Below the pieces are notes generated by a model. It worked only from the letters and a program-made list of their open reading frames with translations, ran no database searches and had not been told where the DNA came from. From JANMZR01 sp031383555 (lineage in GTDB: Bacteria; Bacteroidota; Bacteroidia; Cytophagales; Spirosomataceae), in contig JANMZR010000239.1 in the NCBI GenBank assembly GCA_031383555.1, positions 1 through 36,430 on the forward strand: 36,430 nt of DNA. Reading direction: 5' to 3'. Both the position numbers and the translations under genes were made by a program. Below are positions 1 to 7,168 of this stretch, in pieces; positions within the stretch are counted from its first letter, which is position 1; every line of letters starts with the position of its first letter.

Positions 1-188
1 GGTATTTCAAAAATATGGGTGACTACAAATACAAGTAAGAAAATAAGAAAAGTTTGTAACAGTCTTTTTTTCGAAGTTTTGTAAAGCAATTGATTGTTTT
101 GGCTTTCTGTTACTTTGTTAGTCATGGTACCAAATATAAATCCAAGTAAAAAGATTGTTGGAATATAGAAAATGTGTTGAATTGTCAT
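1..188 (-). CDS. Small membrane protein, 3' part cut off by window edge
   Basis: Reading the minus strand from the ATG at 188 gives an open frame of 62 codons that runs off the left edge. It begins MTIQHIFYIPTIFLLGFIF, followed by a polar lysine-rich stretch and a second hydrophobic segment (LLQTFLIFLLVFVVTHIF). At least two membrane helices with a short charged loop are therefore visible. I do not recognise the family. It lies just upstream of nothing else in the window and 22 bp downstream of the alpha/beta hydrolase stop on the same strand, so it may be the next gene of that transcript. The real C-terminus is outside the window. Confidence 0.55.
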   Translation of the reverse strand, partial: MTIQHIFYIPTIFLLGFIFGTMTNKVTESQNNQLLYKTSKKRLLQTFLIFLLVFVVTHIFEI

Positions 189-210
189 AATAAATAAATT
201 TTAGTTGAAT

Positions 211-1218
211 TTAATTTCTCAAATATTTTTGAGATTCAAGCAATATTTCTTTATATAAATTTGACCTGTCATTTTCGTTGAAAGGTCCAGGTATTGAATG
301 AACCATACCTTTCATTTCTTTATGAATTATAGGAACTTTTGCATTTTTAAGTTTTTCAGCAAAATCCTTTCCAGTATCTTTTAATGGGTCAAACTCACAA
401 GTAATAATATAAGCAGGCGGTAAATTTGATAAACTATCTGAATAAAATGGGAACGCAAATGGGTTTGTTCGGTCAGCTTTATTAGGAGTATAACTTTCTA
501 AAGCATACTGCATTTCGGGTTCTTGTAAATAGTACCCTTTTTTCATTTTTTGATAGGCTGTTGTTTTGAATGGAGGGTAGCTTGCTGGGCATTCCAAAAT
601 TTGATATTTAATATTAGTCAAATTCTGTTGTTTTGCCTTTAACGCTACAATTGATGCAAAAGTAGCTCCAGCACTTTCACCCGCAACAATTATTTTATTA
701 GGGTTTCCGTCCCATTTTTCGATGTTTGAAATCGTCCATAAAAAAGCAGCAAAACAATCATTGTTTGGAATTGGGTAGGGGTGTTCAGGCGCAATCCTAT
801 AATCGACCGCCACTACAATTGCATTATATAATTTGGACAACCGGGTTGCGTAAGATACAGAAAGGTTTGTCCAAGGCAACACGAATGCTCCCCCATGAAA
901 ATAGACTATAACTGGGCTATTTTTATTAAATTGTTTTGGCTTAAAAATAAATGTTGTTAGACTATCATTTGTTATTTTAAGTGTATCTACACTTACTCCT
1001 TCCAAATTTATTGGCATTGCATCTATAAAATGGCTTCGTTCTGATACTGTCATTTTTTTTAACCTTTCAGCTACATCATCCGTTGCAGCTAATTTTAAAA
1101 AAACAGCTTGTCCCCAATTTTAACGCCCATGTGGAGTAAATGTCAGATAGTAGATATACCCAAGAATACCAATGATAGTAACCAGAACAATAAGTGAAAT
1201 GTATTTTATTATTTTCAT
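211..1218 (-). pseudogene. Membrane-anchored alpha/beta hydrolase interrupted by one in-frame stop
   Basis: From ATG at 1218 the frame encodes MKIIKYISLIVLVTIIGILG and then YIYYLTFTPHGR, a membrane anchor. It meets TAA at 1120-1122 (codon 33) and continues in the same frame through NWGQAVFLKLAA into a hydrolase of the hormone-sensitive-lipase type. An internal ATG at 1053 would give 280 residues. Numbered from it, the oxyanion motif HGGAF is at 53-57, the nucleophile elbow GESAG at 125-129 (Ser127), the acid Asp222 in EFDPLKDTG and His252 in GMVHS, so the catalytic machinery is intact. Only the anchor is separated by a single nonsense codon. Either this is a very young pseudogene, a sequencing error, or the catalytic part is made by re-initiation at 1053. 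The substrate is not predictable beyond a small ester. Confidence 0.75.
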
Positions 1219-1288
1219 AATTAAGGTCAATTGATGAGTAAATTTAATTTAATTTTTAGAAAGTATGGTAAGCGGTTGCCACAAACTA

Positions 1289-1996
1289 TTAGATTTCAGA
1301 AAGTTTTTTTGTACGTAAAAAGAAGACCCCTATTATCACAAGCCATATTAGCCAGCTTGTACTTCCAATAAAGCCAGCCATATCCCATACAGGAAAACCT
1401 TTTATTACTGTTGCAAATAATTCAGCTTGAGCCAGCAGGTAAATAACAGCACTAATAATACCCAGCCAATTTACCCACTTTGGCATCAGTTTTAATTTGG
1501 CAAATGAAATGGTGATCATCACTGTCCATGCAATAGTAAAAAGTTGGCCTAAATATTCGCCAAGTATTACACCGCCAAACTGGTGAATGGTTTTAAAGGA
1601 AACAATGGCAGCAGCTTTTGTTGCTTCGTCTGTTCCATGCACAAATGTGCCAGCCAATACTGGTACAACAAATGTCCATCTTAATAAGCCAATCATCTGA
1701 ACAATTAAACCAATTACACCAATGGTAGTAGCCATGCGTGCCAAAGGAGCTTTGTTTTCAAATTGTTGCCCGATCATGATATAAGCTGGTAGCAAAGGAA
1801 TACCGGTTATGGCAAAAGCAAACCATGTCCATATAAGAGAATTTCCACCTTGGTAAAATTTTGTAAGGATGATTCCGGTGTCCTGCCTTAGAATATCAGG
1901 ATACTCAAAAATGGAGGTTAACATAGTGTAGGGAATGAGCAATGCAATTGCACCTGTAATGAGTAAGATTCCGATTGTTTTGTTGTTATTTTTCAT
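1289..1996 (-). CDS. DUF4386 family membrane protein
   Basis: This 235-residue protein has about six hydrophobic helices. The DUF4386 hallmarks are visible: IGLLRWTFVVPVLA in the middle and HQFGGVILGEYLGQLFT in the second half, where a Gly/Glu-rich helix precedes a Trp-containing one. The family has no known biochemical role; it is an inner-membrane protein widely found in Bacteroidota and Actinobacteria. It is the last of three co-directional genes (Crp/Fnr regulator, small secreted protein, this gene) with gaps of about 75-90 bp, so it may be transcribed with them. Start ATG 1996 gives a short charged N-terminus before the first helix. The family call is confident; the function is unknown. 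Confidence 0.8.
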   Translation of the reverse strand: MKNNNKTIGILLITGAIALLIPYTMLTSIFEYPDILRQDTGIILTKFYQGGNSLIWTWFAFAITGIPLLPAYIMIGQQFENKAPLARMATTIGVIGLIVQMIGLLRWTFVVPVLAGTFVHGTDEATKAAAIVSFKTIHQFGGVILGEYLGQLFTIAWTVMITISFAKLKLMPKWVNWLGIISAVIYLLAQAELFATVIKGFPVWDMAGFIGSTSWLIWLVIIGVFFLRTKKLSEI

Positions 1997-2084
1997 TTTG
2001 TTGTATTTTTATTGACAATGTAAGGGTGTGTCAAGGTTAAGTCCCAGTTGAACTGTGCCTAATTTTGTTTTTATATTTATATTT

Positions 2085-2549
2085 TTAAAAGAAGATTGAA
2101 TAACTGATACCAGGTGTTGGATTGATTTTTACTTCATGCCCTTTGGCGGCAACGCCAATTGCACCAATTCTTAGGTTAAGTCCTTTCCACACCATCCAAC
2201 GAAAACCTGCTTCCATGCCAAGTGCATTTTCATTTTTGTAATCAAGGTTCAATCCTCTTAAATAAGATGCACCGGCATAAAAGGAAGAAGGATTTTGCTT
2301 TTTGCCAACGGGCAGAAACCAAAGCGTTGCACCTGTTTTAATAAACTTGGTGGTTACGCCACTTTCAAATGCAGTAATGTAATAGCCTGCATGAAAGGAA
2401 ACGTTCTGATGACGGTACTCTAAACCGATAGAAGGATTGCGGAATCCATTAATGCTGAATTCGTTTTTTGAAAATTTGCTTTGAGAAAAAGCGGAAGTTG
2501 ATACGAGTACAAGAAGTACAATAATTACCTGTTTCATTTTGTTTTGCAT
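2085..2549 (-). CDS. Small secreted, possibly outer-membrane beta-barrel-like protein
   Basis: This 154-residue protein has a clear Sec signal peptide (KQVIIVLLVLVSTSAFSQ). Two ATGs are possible, at 2549 and 2537; the second puts the lysine directly before the hydrophobic core. The mature part alternates short polar and aromatic stretches (FSINGFRNPSIGLEYRHQ, VSFHAGYYITAF, SFYAGASYLRG, GMEAGFRWMVW) and ends in a strand finishing with Phe (GISYSIFF), as outer-membrane barrels often do. It is too short for a classic OmpA-type barrel of eight long strands, but it could be a small one. I cannot name a family. It lies between a Crp/Fnr regulator and a DUF4386 protein on the same strand, and the three may form a small transcription unit. 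Confidence 0.6.
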   Translation of the reverse strand: MQNKMKQVIIVLLVLVSTSAFSQSKFSKNEFSINGFRNPSIGLEYRHQNVSFHAGYYITAFESGVTTKFIKTGATLWFLPVGKKQNPSSFYAGASYLRGLNLDYKNENALGMEAGFRWMVWKGLNLRIGAIGVAAKGHEVKINPTPGISYSIFF

Positions 2550-2624
2550 TTTTATTGTTAATTAATAATGCAAAGTTCAGAACAGTGTAGTTCTTTATAA
2601 CGGACAAATGTCTAAAAGAGAAAA

Positions 2625-3188
2625 TCAGCGTATTTTACTTCGTATTCTGCTCAGGTGGCGTGGAGTAACGCCGAGTATAGATGCTAAATGTTGCAGCGGT
2701 ATTTGCTGTAAAAGATGTGGTTCATTGGTAAGCATTTTTTCGTATCGCTCCTCTGCTGTTAATACAATTAGGTCGTAGCGACTGGCATCAATTCCACAAA
2801 GAGTGGCGTCCAGTAAACCTATATAAAAGTCCTTAAAAGCAGGAATTTCATTCAACAACATTTTTAGTTTTTTTTTACTAATCATGCTAATACTGCCATC
2901 TACTAATGCTTTTACATTCTCTAATGCAGGTGCTTCGCTAATAAAACTTAACACGGAAGCAAAGAAAGTATTTTCGAGCGATATATAGTTGGTTCTTTCT
3001 TCTCCGTCTTTAATTACATAGTATTGAAACATTCCGGTTTCTACAAAGCCAATATACCTGCTTGTTTTACCCTCTTCAACAATAAAATCATTTTTTTTGA
3101 ATGACTGTAACTCAAAAGCATTTAATATTTTTTCCAGGTCATCACCTGCAAAACCAATCGTTTCAAAATATTTTCTAACTTTTAACAT
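2625..3188 (-). CDS. Crp/Fnr-family transcriptional regulator
   Basis: This 187-residue protein has a cyclic-nucleotide-binding-like beta-roll over roughly residues 20-110 (FIVEEGKTSRYIGFVETG) and a C-terminal helix-turn-helix (LQHLASILGVTPRHLSRIRS). This is the common Bacteroidota Crp/Fnr layout. There is only one cysteine, so it cannot carry an Fnr-type 4Fe-4S cluster. The Arg/Ser phosphate-cassette motif of true cAMP-binding Crp is not evident, so its ligand is unknown. It heads a run of three minus-strand genes and probably controls them. It is also the only Crp/Fnr protein in this window and therefore a candidate, unproven, reader of the TGA-N6-TCA palindromes found from 4.7 to 21 kb. 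Confidence 0.85.
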   Translation of the reverse strand: MLKVRKYFETIGFAGDDLEKILNAFELQSFKKNDFIVEEGKTSRYIGFVETGMFQYYVIKDGEERTNYISLENTFFASVLSFISEAPALENVKALVDGSISMISKKKLKMLLNEIPAFKDFYIGLLDATLCGIDASRYDLIVLTAEERYEKMLTNEPHLLQQIPLQHLASILGVTPRHLSRIRSKIR

Positions 3189-3247
3189 ACCTTTTTTCTT
3201 AAATTATGTGAGGTCTTTTTATGCTTGTAAGTAACAAATAGTTGTTT

Positions 3248-4537
3248 TCAAATAAAAACTTTGAACCTCTCAAAGCAGCATTTAGTAAGATATTCCCTAT
3301 CGTCAGGGTGGGCGATTTCAATAAGTAATTTGGCTCTTTGCCGAAGGTTTTTACCAAAAAGATTGGCAACACCATACTCAGTAACAACATAATGGACATG
3401 GCCACGAGTAGTTACTACACCCGCACCAGGATTTAGGTTAGGTACAATTCTCGAAATCCCTTTTGAAGTACGACTGTTTATGGCAATAATTGGCTTGCCA
3501 CCCGCACTTAAACTTGCCCCTCTCATAAAGTCCATTTGCCCACCAATGCCACTATATTGGTATTCGCCGATGCTGTCAGCACATACTTGCCCAGTTAAAT
3601 CAACCTCTATAGCCGAGTTTATAGCTATTACCTTTGGGTTTCGACTAATTACATGTGGGTCGTTTACATAATCGATATCCAAAAAGGCAAACGACGGATT
3701 GTCATTGACATAGTCATATAATTTTTTTGTTCCAATTGCAAAAGCGGTAACTGTTTTATGTGGGTGCTTTTTTTTGAATTTATTATTTACTATTCCTTTT
3801 TCAACTAATGAAATAATTCCATCACTAATCATTTCTGAATGTACGCCGAGGTTTTTGTGGTTTTGTAAAAAAGATAAAACTGCATCAGGAATAGTACCAA
3901 TACCCATTTGAAGGGTACTGCCATCGTCTATTAAGTTGGCAATGTTTTCTCCAATTTTCAATTCAGTTTCACCGACCTTAATATTATAATTTTCCTCCAT
4001 TAAATCTGCCTCATAAAGGACAGTTTTAGTGAATCGACTGATATGAATCATACCATCGCCAAGTGTTCGAGGCATTTTTGAATTAATTTGGGCAATTATT
4101 TGCTTTACATTATCTACGGCTGCTCTGGCAATATCAACTGAAAGGCCCAAAGAGCAAAATCCATGTTTATCAGGTGGCGATACTTGTACAATGGCCACAT
4201 CAAGCGGCAAAATGCCTCTTTTGAAAAGGTCGGGAATATCCGATAAAAATACAGGAATATAGTCGGCTCGCCCGTCGTCAACGGCCTCTCTTATTGGTGC
4301 CGACACAAATAATGAATTGAAATGAAAGCTATTTTTATATTGTGATTTGGCAATTTCAATATCTCCTTTCAATGAAATTGAAACCAGCTCAACATCTCTT
4401 AGTCTACCGCTTTCTTTAGCCAGTTCATTTATAAGATAATTGGGTGTGCATACACTACCATGCACAAATACCCGCATGCCCGATTTTATAATTGAAAGTG
4501 CTTCAGCTGCGGAATGGTAATTAATTGTATTGATCAT
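3248..4537 (-). CDS. Acetyl-CoA hydrolase / 4-hydroxybutyrate-type CoA-transferase
   Basis: This 429-residue protein is a two-domain family I-type CoA-transferase of the Ach1/Cat1/4-hydroxybutyrate CoA-transferase group. It moves CoA between acetyl-CoA or another acyl-CoA and a carboxylate such as acetate, succinate, butyrate or 4-hydroxybutyrate. GIGTIPDAV is at 212-220. GVHSEMISDG at 231-240 holds the catalytic Glu235, which forms the glutamyl-CoA thioester. The C-terminal half has GGQMDFMRGA and the typical VVTEYGVANLFGK. Full length fits the family. The gene is monocistronic between the Crp/Fnr gene and a 333-bp divergent intergenic region. That region contains a TGACATTTATCA-type operator 23 bp before a perfect TAACTTTG -7 box pointing at this gene, with a long leader of about 170 nt. 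The acyl substrate cannot be read from sequence. Confidence 0.88.
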   Translation of the reverse strand: MINTINYHSAAEALSIIKSGMRVFVHGSVCTPNYLINELAKESGRLRDVELVSISLKGDIEIAKSQYKNSFHFNSLFVSAPIREAVDDGRADYIPVFLSDIPDLFKRGILPLDVAIVQVSPPDKHGFCSLGLSVDIARAAVDNVKQIIAQINSKMPRTLGDGMIHISRFTKTVLYEADLMEENYNIKVGETELKIGENIANLIDDGSTLQMGIGTIPDAVLSFLQNHKNLGVHSEMISDGIISLVEKGIVNNKFKKKHPHKTVTAFAIGTKKLYDYVNDNPSFAFLDIDYVNDPHVISRNPKVIAINSAIEVDLTGQVCADSIGEYQYSGIGGQMDFMRGASLSAGGKPIIAINSRTSKGISRIVPNLNPGAGVVTTRGHVHYVVTEYGVANLFGKNLRQRAKLLIEIAHPDDREYLTKCCFERFKVFI

Positions 4538-4711
4538 TTTTTATTAGTAAAGCTTTCCTTCCTGATTTTCGATTAGGTTAAGAAAAAGTATTTCAGCTGT
4601 AATAATAGTTATTAATATTTTTAAATGATGTATTTGGTATGATAAAAGCTAAAATGTTTAATTTTCATTATTCAAAATCAATTCAAAGCTTTTTTTCTTG
4701 CGGTCTTTCCT

Positions 4712-4754
4712 CAAAGTTATTCTACTGGTATTTATTATATTATGATAAATGTCA
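4712..4754 (-). promoter_or_regulatory. Crp/Fnr-like operator plus -7 box for the CoA-transferase gene
   Basis: Read on the minus strand, TGACATTTATCA (4754-4743) is followed by exactly 23 bp and then TAACTTTG (4719-4712), a perfect Bacteroidota -7 element (TAnnTTTG). No TTTG -33 box is at the usual place, so the operator probably recruits RNA polymerase. Transcription should start near 4706, leaving a leader of about 170 nt before the ATG at 4537. The operator match and spacing are seen in the sequence; the activation role is inferred. Confidence 0.6.
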
Positions 4755-4789
4755 TTTAATTAATTGAGTTTGGTAGGTTTATCAAATAA

Positions 4790-4832
4790 CTACATTTATC
4801 AATATTTAACCTAACAAAAATCAGTTTATTTG
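4790..4832 (+). promoter_or_regulatory. Crp/Fnr-like operator plus -7 box for the DUF2231-like gene
   Basis: CTACATTTATCA (4790-4801) keeps ten of the twelve bases of the TGACATTTATCA palindrome. It is followed after exactly 23 bp by TTTATTTG (4825-4832), one mismatch from TAnnTTTG. The predicted start is near 4838, 33 nt before the ATG at 4871. A perfect 12-bp palindrome AATTGATCAATT (4840-4851) sits over the predicted start and could be a second regulator site. The site is weaker than the divergent one at 4743-4754. Confidence 0.45.
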
Positions 4833-4870
4833 AAATTAGAATTGATCAATTTTGTATAAAGGATATTACA

Positions 4871-5350
4871 ATGTTTCAAACTCAAGTGCACTTATTTATG
4901 ACACATTTGCCAGTATTTGGCTCGCTTTTAGGGGGCTTGGTATTGGTGCATGGTATTTATAAGAGAAGCAATCCAACAAAAATCGCCGCCTACAATCTAT
5001 TCATAGTTTCGGCTATTGGTGCTTGCATCGTTTATTACACAGGTGCAGCTGCACAAAAAAGTATTGAAAATATAAGTGGCCTTTCCGATTATACTATTTC
5101 CCAACATAAGTATTATGGCACCATTTCATTATTGGTATTTTTGTTATTGGGCATAGTTTCTGTAATTGGTTTATTCATTACTAAACGAGGCAATATACAC
5201 TCGAAATGGATTGCCAATTTTATCTTTTTGGTCGCTTTAATTTGCTTTGGTTTAACATTAAAAACAAGTTTAATGGGAAACAAAATAAGACATACTGAGC
5301 TCAACAAAATAGTTCCTTTTCCTCCACAAAAGGTAATTGATGAAGAATAA
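4871..5350 (+). CDS. DUF2231-like four-helix membrane protein
   Basis: This 159-residue protein has four hydrophobic segments and the family layout of DUF2231. It starts with HLFMTHLPVFGSLLGGLVL (histidines at the start of helix 1, as in the H-x-HFP motif), has YYTGAAAQKSIE after helix 2, a conserved HKYYG before helix 3, and MGNKIRHTEL after helix 4. The paired His residues and the G-x-I-R-H motif suggest haem or metal contact, but that is inference; the family has no firm function. Start ATG 4871 is the only sensible one. It leads an apparent operon with the cupin (103 bp later) and OsmC genes and has its own operator-promoter upstream, divergent from the CoA-transferase. Confidence 0.7.
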   Translation: MFQTQVHLFMTHLPVFGSLLGGLVLVHGIYKRSNPTKIAAYNLFIVSAIGACIVYYTGAAAQKSIENISGLSDYTISQHKYYGTISLLVFLLLGIVSVIGLFITKRGNIHSKWIANFIFLVALICFGLTLKTSLMGNKIRHTELNKIVPFPPQKVIDEE

Positions 5351-5452
5351 ATCAATAACGATTTGAAATAGATTTTGAAAATAGTAAGCGCTAGAATTAG
5401 ATGTTAAAATTTGATACAATGTCAAAAATATTTTTACAAAAATTCTCAAGAA

Positions 5453-5740
5453 ATGAATATAAAAGATTTACATAAAAAGTCAAAGGCTGTCTCTTTAATA
5501 CCTCATTTTAAAGCTATTGAGGGAAATGTAATTGCAATTCAAATATTGTTTAATGAACTTTTGACCGAGCATAAATCCATCCTGCCTGCGCTGCTTATTT
5601 GCATAGAAGGCGAAGCAATTTATGAAGAAGAGCATGGTGTAAAAAAAATATTAAAGCCTGGCGATTTCGTAAATATTGAACCAAATGTAAAGCACTGGGT
5701 ATCAGGTAAAATTGACAGCCAGTTAATTCTAATTAAGTGA
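5453..5740 (+). CDS. Small cupin-fold protein
   Basis: Start ATG 5453 gives a 95-residue single-domain cupin; a TTG at 5411 would add 14 residues and is unlikely. The conserved cupin pattern is partly kept: LLICIEGEAIYEEEH for the first beta strands, LKPGDFVNIEPNVKHWV for motif 2 with its Pro-Gly and the last metal-ligand His. The first-motif HxH metal ligands of typical cupins are not clear (only HKS before ILPALL), so metal binding may be weak or absent. Such small cupins often sit beside OsmC and stress genes and are thought to sense or bind small ligands; no reaction can be assigned. It lies between the DUF2231-like gene and OsmC on the same strand, 38 bp before the latter. Confidence 0.75.
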   Translation: MNIKDLHKKSKAVSLIPHFKAIEGNVIAIQILFNELLTEHKSILPALLICIEGEAIYEEEHGVKKILKPGDFVNIEPNVKHWVSGKIDSQLILIK

Positions 5741-5778
5741 TTATTTGACTTATTGGTATTGAAATAACCAACACAATA

Positions 5779-6255
5779 GTGAATAAGAAAGACAAACAAT
5801 TTTTATTGGAGGTAGAGTTAATCTGGTTGAGTAATTTTAATGGTTTACTAAGCTCCAAAAAAATAAAGTCCAAGATAAAAGTGTCTATTCCAGAAGCATT
5901 TGGTGGAAAAACGAAACATTGGTCGCCAGAGCATCTTTTTCTAGGCTCAATTTGCTCGAGTTTTATGACTACTTTTTTTGCATTTACAAAAAAACTCAAA
6001 GCCAAAATTTTGAATTTGGAATGTAATGCTATTGGCCAAATTGAAATTGTTGATGGAAAATATCAATTTACACATATTAATGTTTATCCAAATATTTATA
6101 TTGTTGATGAAAGCCAAAGAAAATTGGCCCATTTATGCCTAGAAAAAACGCATAAACAATGCTTAATTATTAATTCTATAAATGCTGAAATGTTTTTTCA
6201 TAGTGAGATTCATCTTGGGAATGCTGATAAAAATGAAAAAAAACCTTCATTTTAA
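5779..6255 (+). CDS. OsmC-family protein lacking the first catalytic Cys position
   Basis: This 158-residue protein starts with GTG (5779); no ATG is available in frame before residue 140. The OsmC/Ohr fold is recognised from GGKTKHWSPEHLFLGSICSS followed by FMTTFFAF, and from the C-terminal helix LCLEKTHKQCLIINSI. Family members reduce organic hydroperoxides with two cysteines. The second Cys (HKQC) is present. The usual first Cys, eleven residues after the Pro of PEHL, is Ser here, with a Cys two residues earlier. The peroxidase reaction may therefore be altered or lost. It is the last gene of the plus-strand run 4871-6255 and converges on the TauE-type transporter. Confidence 0.8.
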   Translation: MNKKDKQFLLEVELIWLSNFNGLLSSKKIKSKIKVSIPEAFGGKTKHWSPEHLFLGSICSSFMTTFFAFTKKLKAKILNLECNAIGQIEIVDGKYQFTHINVYPNIYIVDESQRKLAHLCLEKTHKQCLIINSINAEMFFHSEIHLGNADKNEKKPSF

Positions 6256-6296
6256 CCTGCCTTTTTAGTACTTGTAATTTATAAAATTAGCCTATT

Positions 6297-7040
6297 TTAC
6301 AAATAAATTCCTTTCCAAAAATAAGAGCCAATACTAAATATACCTACCAATAAAATAAGCCAAAGGGTAATTTTTTTGAATCTTTCTTGTGAGATTTTAA
6401 ATAAAAGTAATTTGCCTAAGTAGGAGCCTATAAAACTAATAATCAGTAATATAGGTGCTTTCCATATCATTTCTTTGGTTAAATAACCTTGGTAGGAATA
6501 AATGCCAAATCGGCTAGTGTCCACCACAAAATCAATTAAAGCTGATGTAGCTAAAAAGCTATTTTTATTGATATTGAAAGAGGCTAATGTTAGGCCACGA
6601 ACCGCCCCTCCGGTTCCTAACCAACCGGCCAGCCAACCCGCTAAACTGCCTCCTATAATAGAATTTTTGGTGTCAGCTTTGAACGAAAAATTGGACCAAG
6701 TCAATAAAAATGCAGCAAATAACAAAAGTAATAGGCCCAAAATAAGGCCTGAATATTGTGAGGTTAAAAACTTAGAAAAATAGGCACCAATAATTACAAA
6801 TATGAAAGAGGGAACACCAATTTTTAGAAATAAATTATAATCAACTCCTTTTCTGAAAAGATAAATTTTTGAAAGATTACTAAATACATGAAGTAAAGAT
6901 GTAACGCCTAAAACTTGGTGGAAATCGAAAAAAAAATTGGCCATTGGTACAAAAAAAACCGATGAACCAAAGCCACCAACAGTACCGATTATTTCAATTA
7001 AAAAGGTTAGAAAATAAAAAAGAATTAAATTGGCTTCCAT
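6297..7040 (-). CDS. TauE/SafE (TSUP) family transporter
   Basis: This 247-residue membrane protein has about seven to eight helices in two similar halves, as in the TSUP family. The N-terminal half carries GTVGGFGSSVFFVP, the typical Gly-rich entry of helix 1-2. The second half carries GGSLAGWLAGWLGTGGAVRG, its repeat. Family members move sulfite, organosulfonates or sulfur-containing acids across the inner membrane, but the substrate here is unknown. It is divergent from the L,D-transpeptidase gene. The operator at 7106-7117 lies 66 bp upstream, but I see no well-placed -7 box in this direction, so control by that site is uncertain. Confidence 0.8.
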   Translation of the reverse strand: MEANLILFYFLTFLIEIIGTVGGFGSSVFFVPMANFFFDFHQVLGVTSLLHVFSNLSKIYLFRKGVDYNLFLKIGVPSFIFVIIGAYFSKFLTSQYSGLILGLLLLLFAAFLLTWSNFSFKADTKNSIIGGSLAGWLAGWLGTGGAVRGLTLASFNINKNSFLATSALIDFVVDTSRFGIYSYQGYLTKEMIWKAPILLIISFIGSYLGKLLLFKISQERFKKITLWLILLVGIFSIGSYFWKGIYL

Positions 7041-7105
7041 ATCTATTTTTCACAAAATAAACCTGTTTTTTATGTAATATACCTGCTTATTGTTTGGCTA
7101 GAATA

Positions 7106-7148
7106 TGACATTTATCAGTATTTCAGCATTGATTTTGGCCTAAATTTG
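7106..7148 (+). promoter_or_regulatory. Crp/Fnr-like operator plus -7 box for the L,D-transpeptidase gene
   Basis: TGACATTTATCA (7106-7117) is followed after exactly 23 bp by TAAATTTG (7141-7148), a perfect TAnnTTTG -7 element. The transcript should start near 7154, only about 15 nt before the ATG at 7169. This is the best example of the shared architecture, because both elements are perfect and the leader is short. Confidence 0.65.
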
Positions 7149-7168
7149 ATTAATTCAAAACTGGAAAA

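Noticed and set aside
3199..3405. Minus-strand open frame of 68 codons at the 3' end of the CoA-transferase.
   Set aside because: It overlaps the CoA-transferase in another frame and has no recognisable domain.
5411..5425. TTGATACAATGTCAA, a near-palindrome resembling an Fnr site upstream of the cupin gene.
   Set aside because: It has one extra central base compared with the other sites, no -7 box at the right spacing (the ATG itself would lie there), and the gene is probably read from the promoter before 4871.
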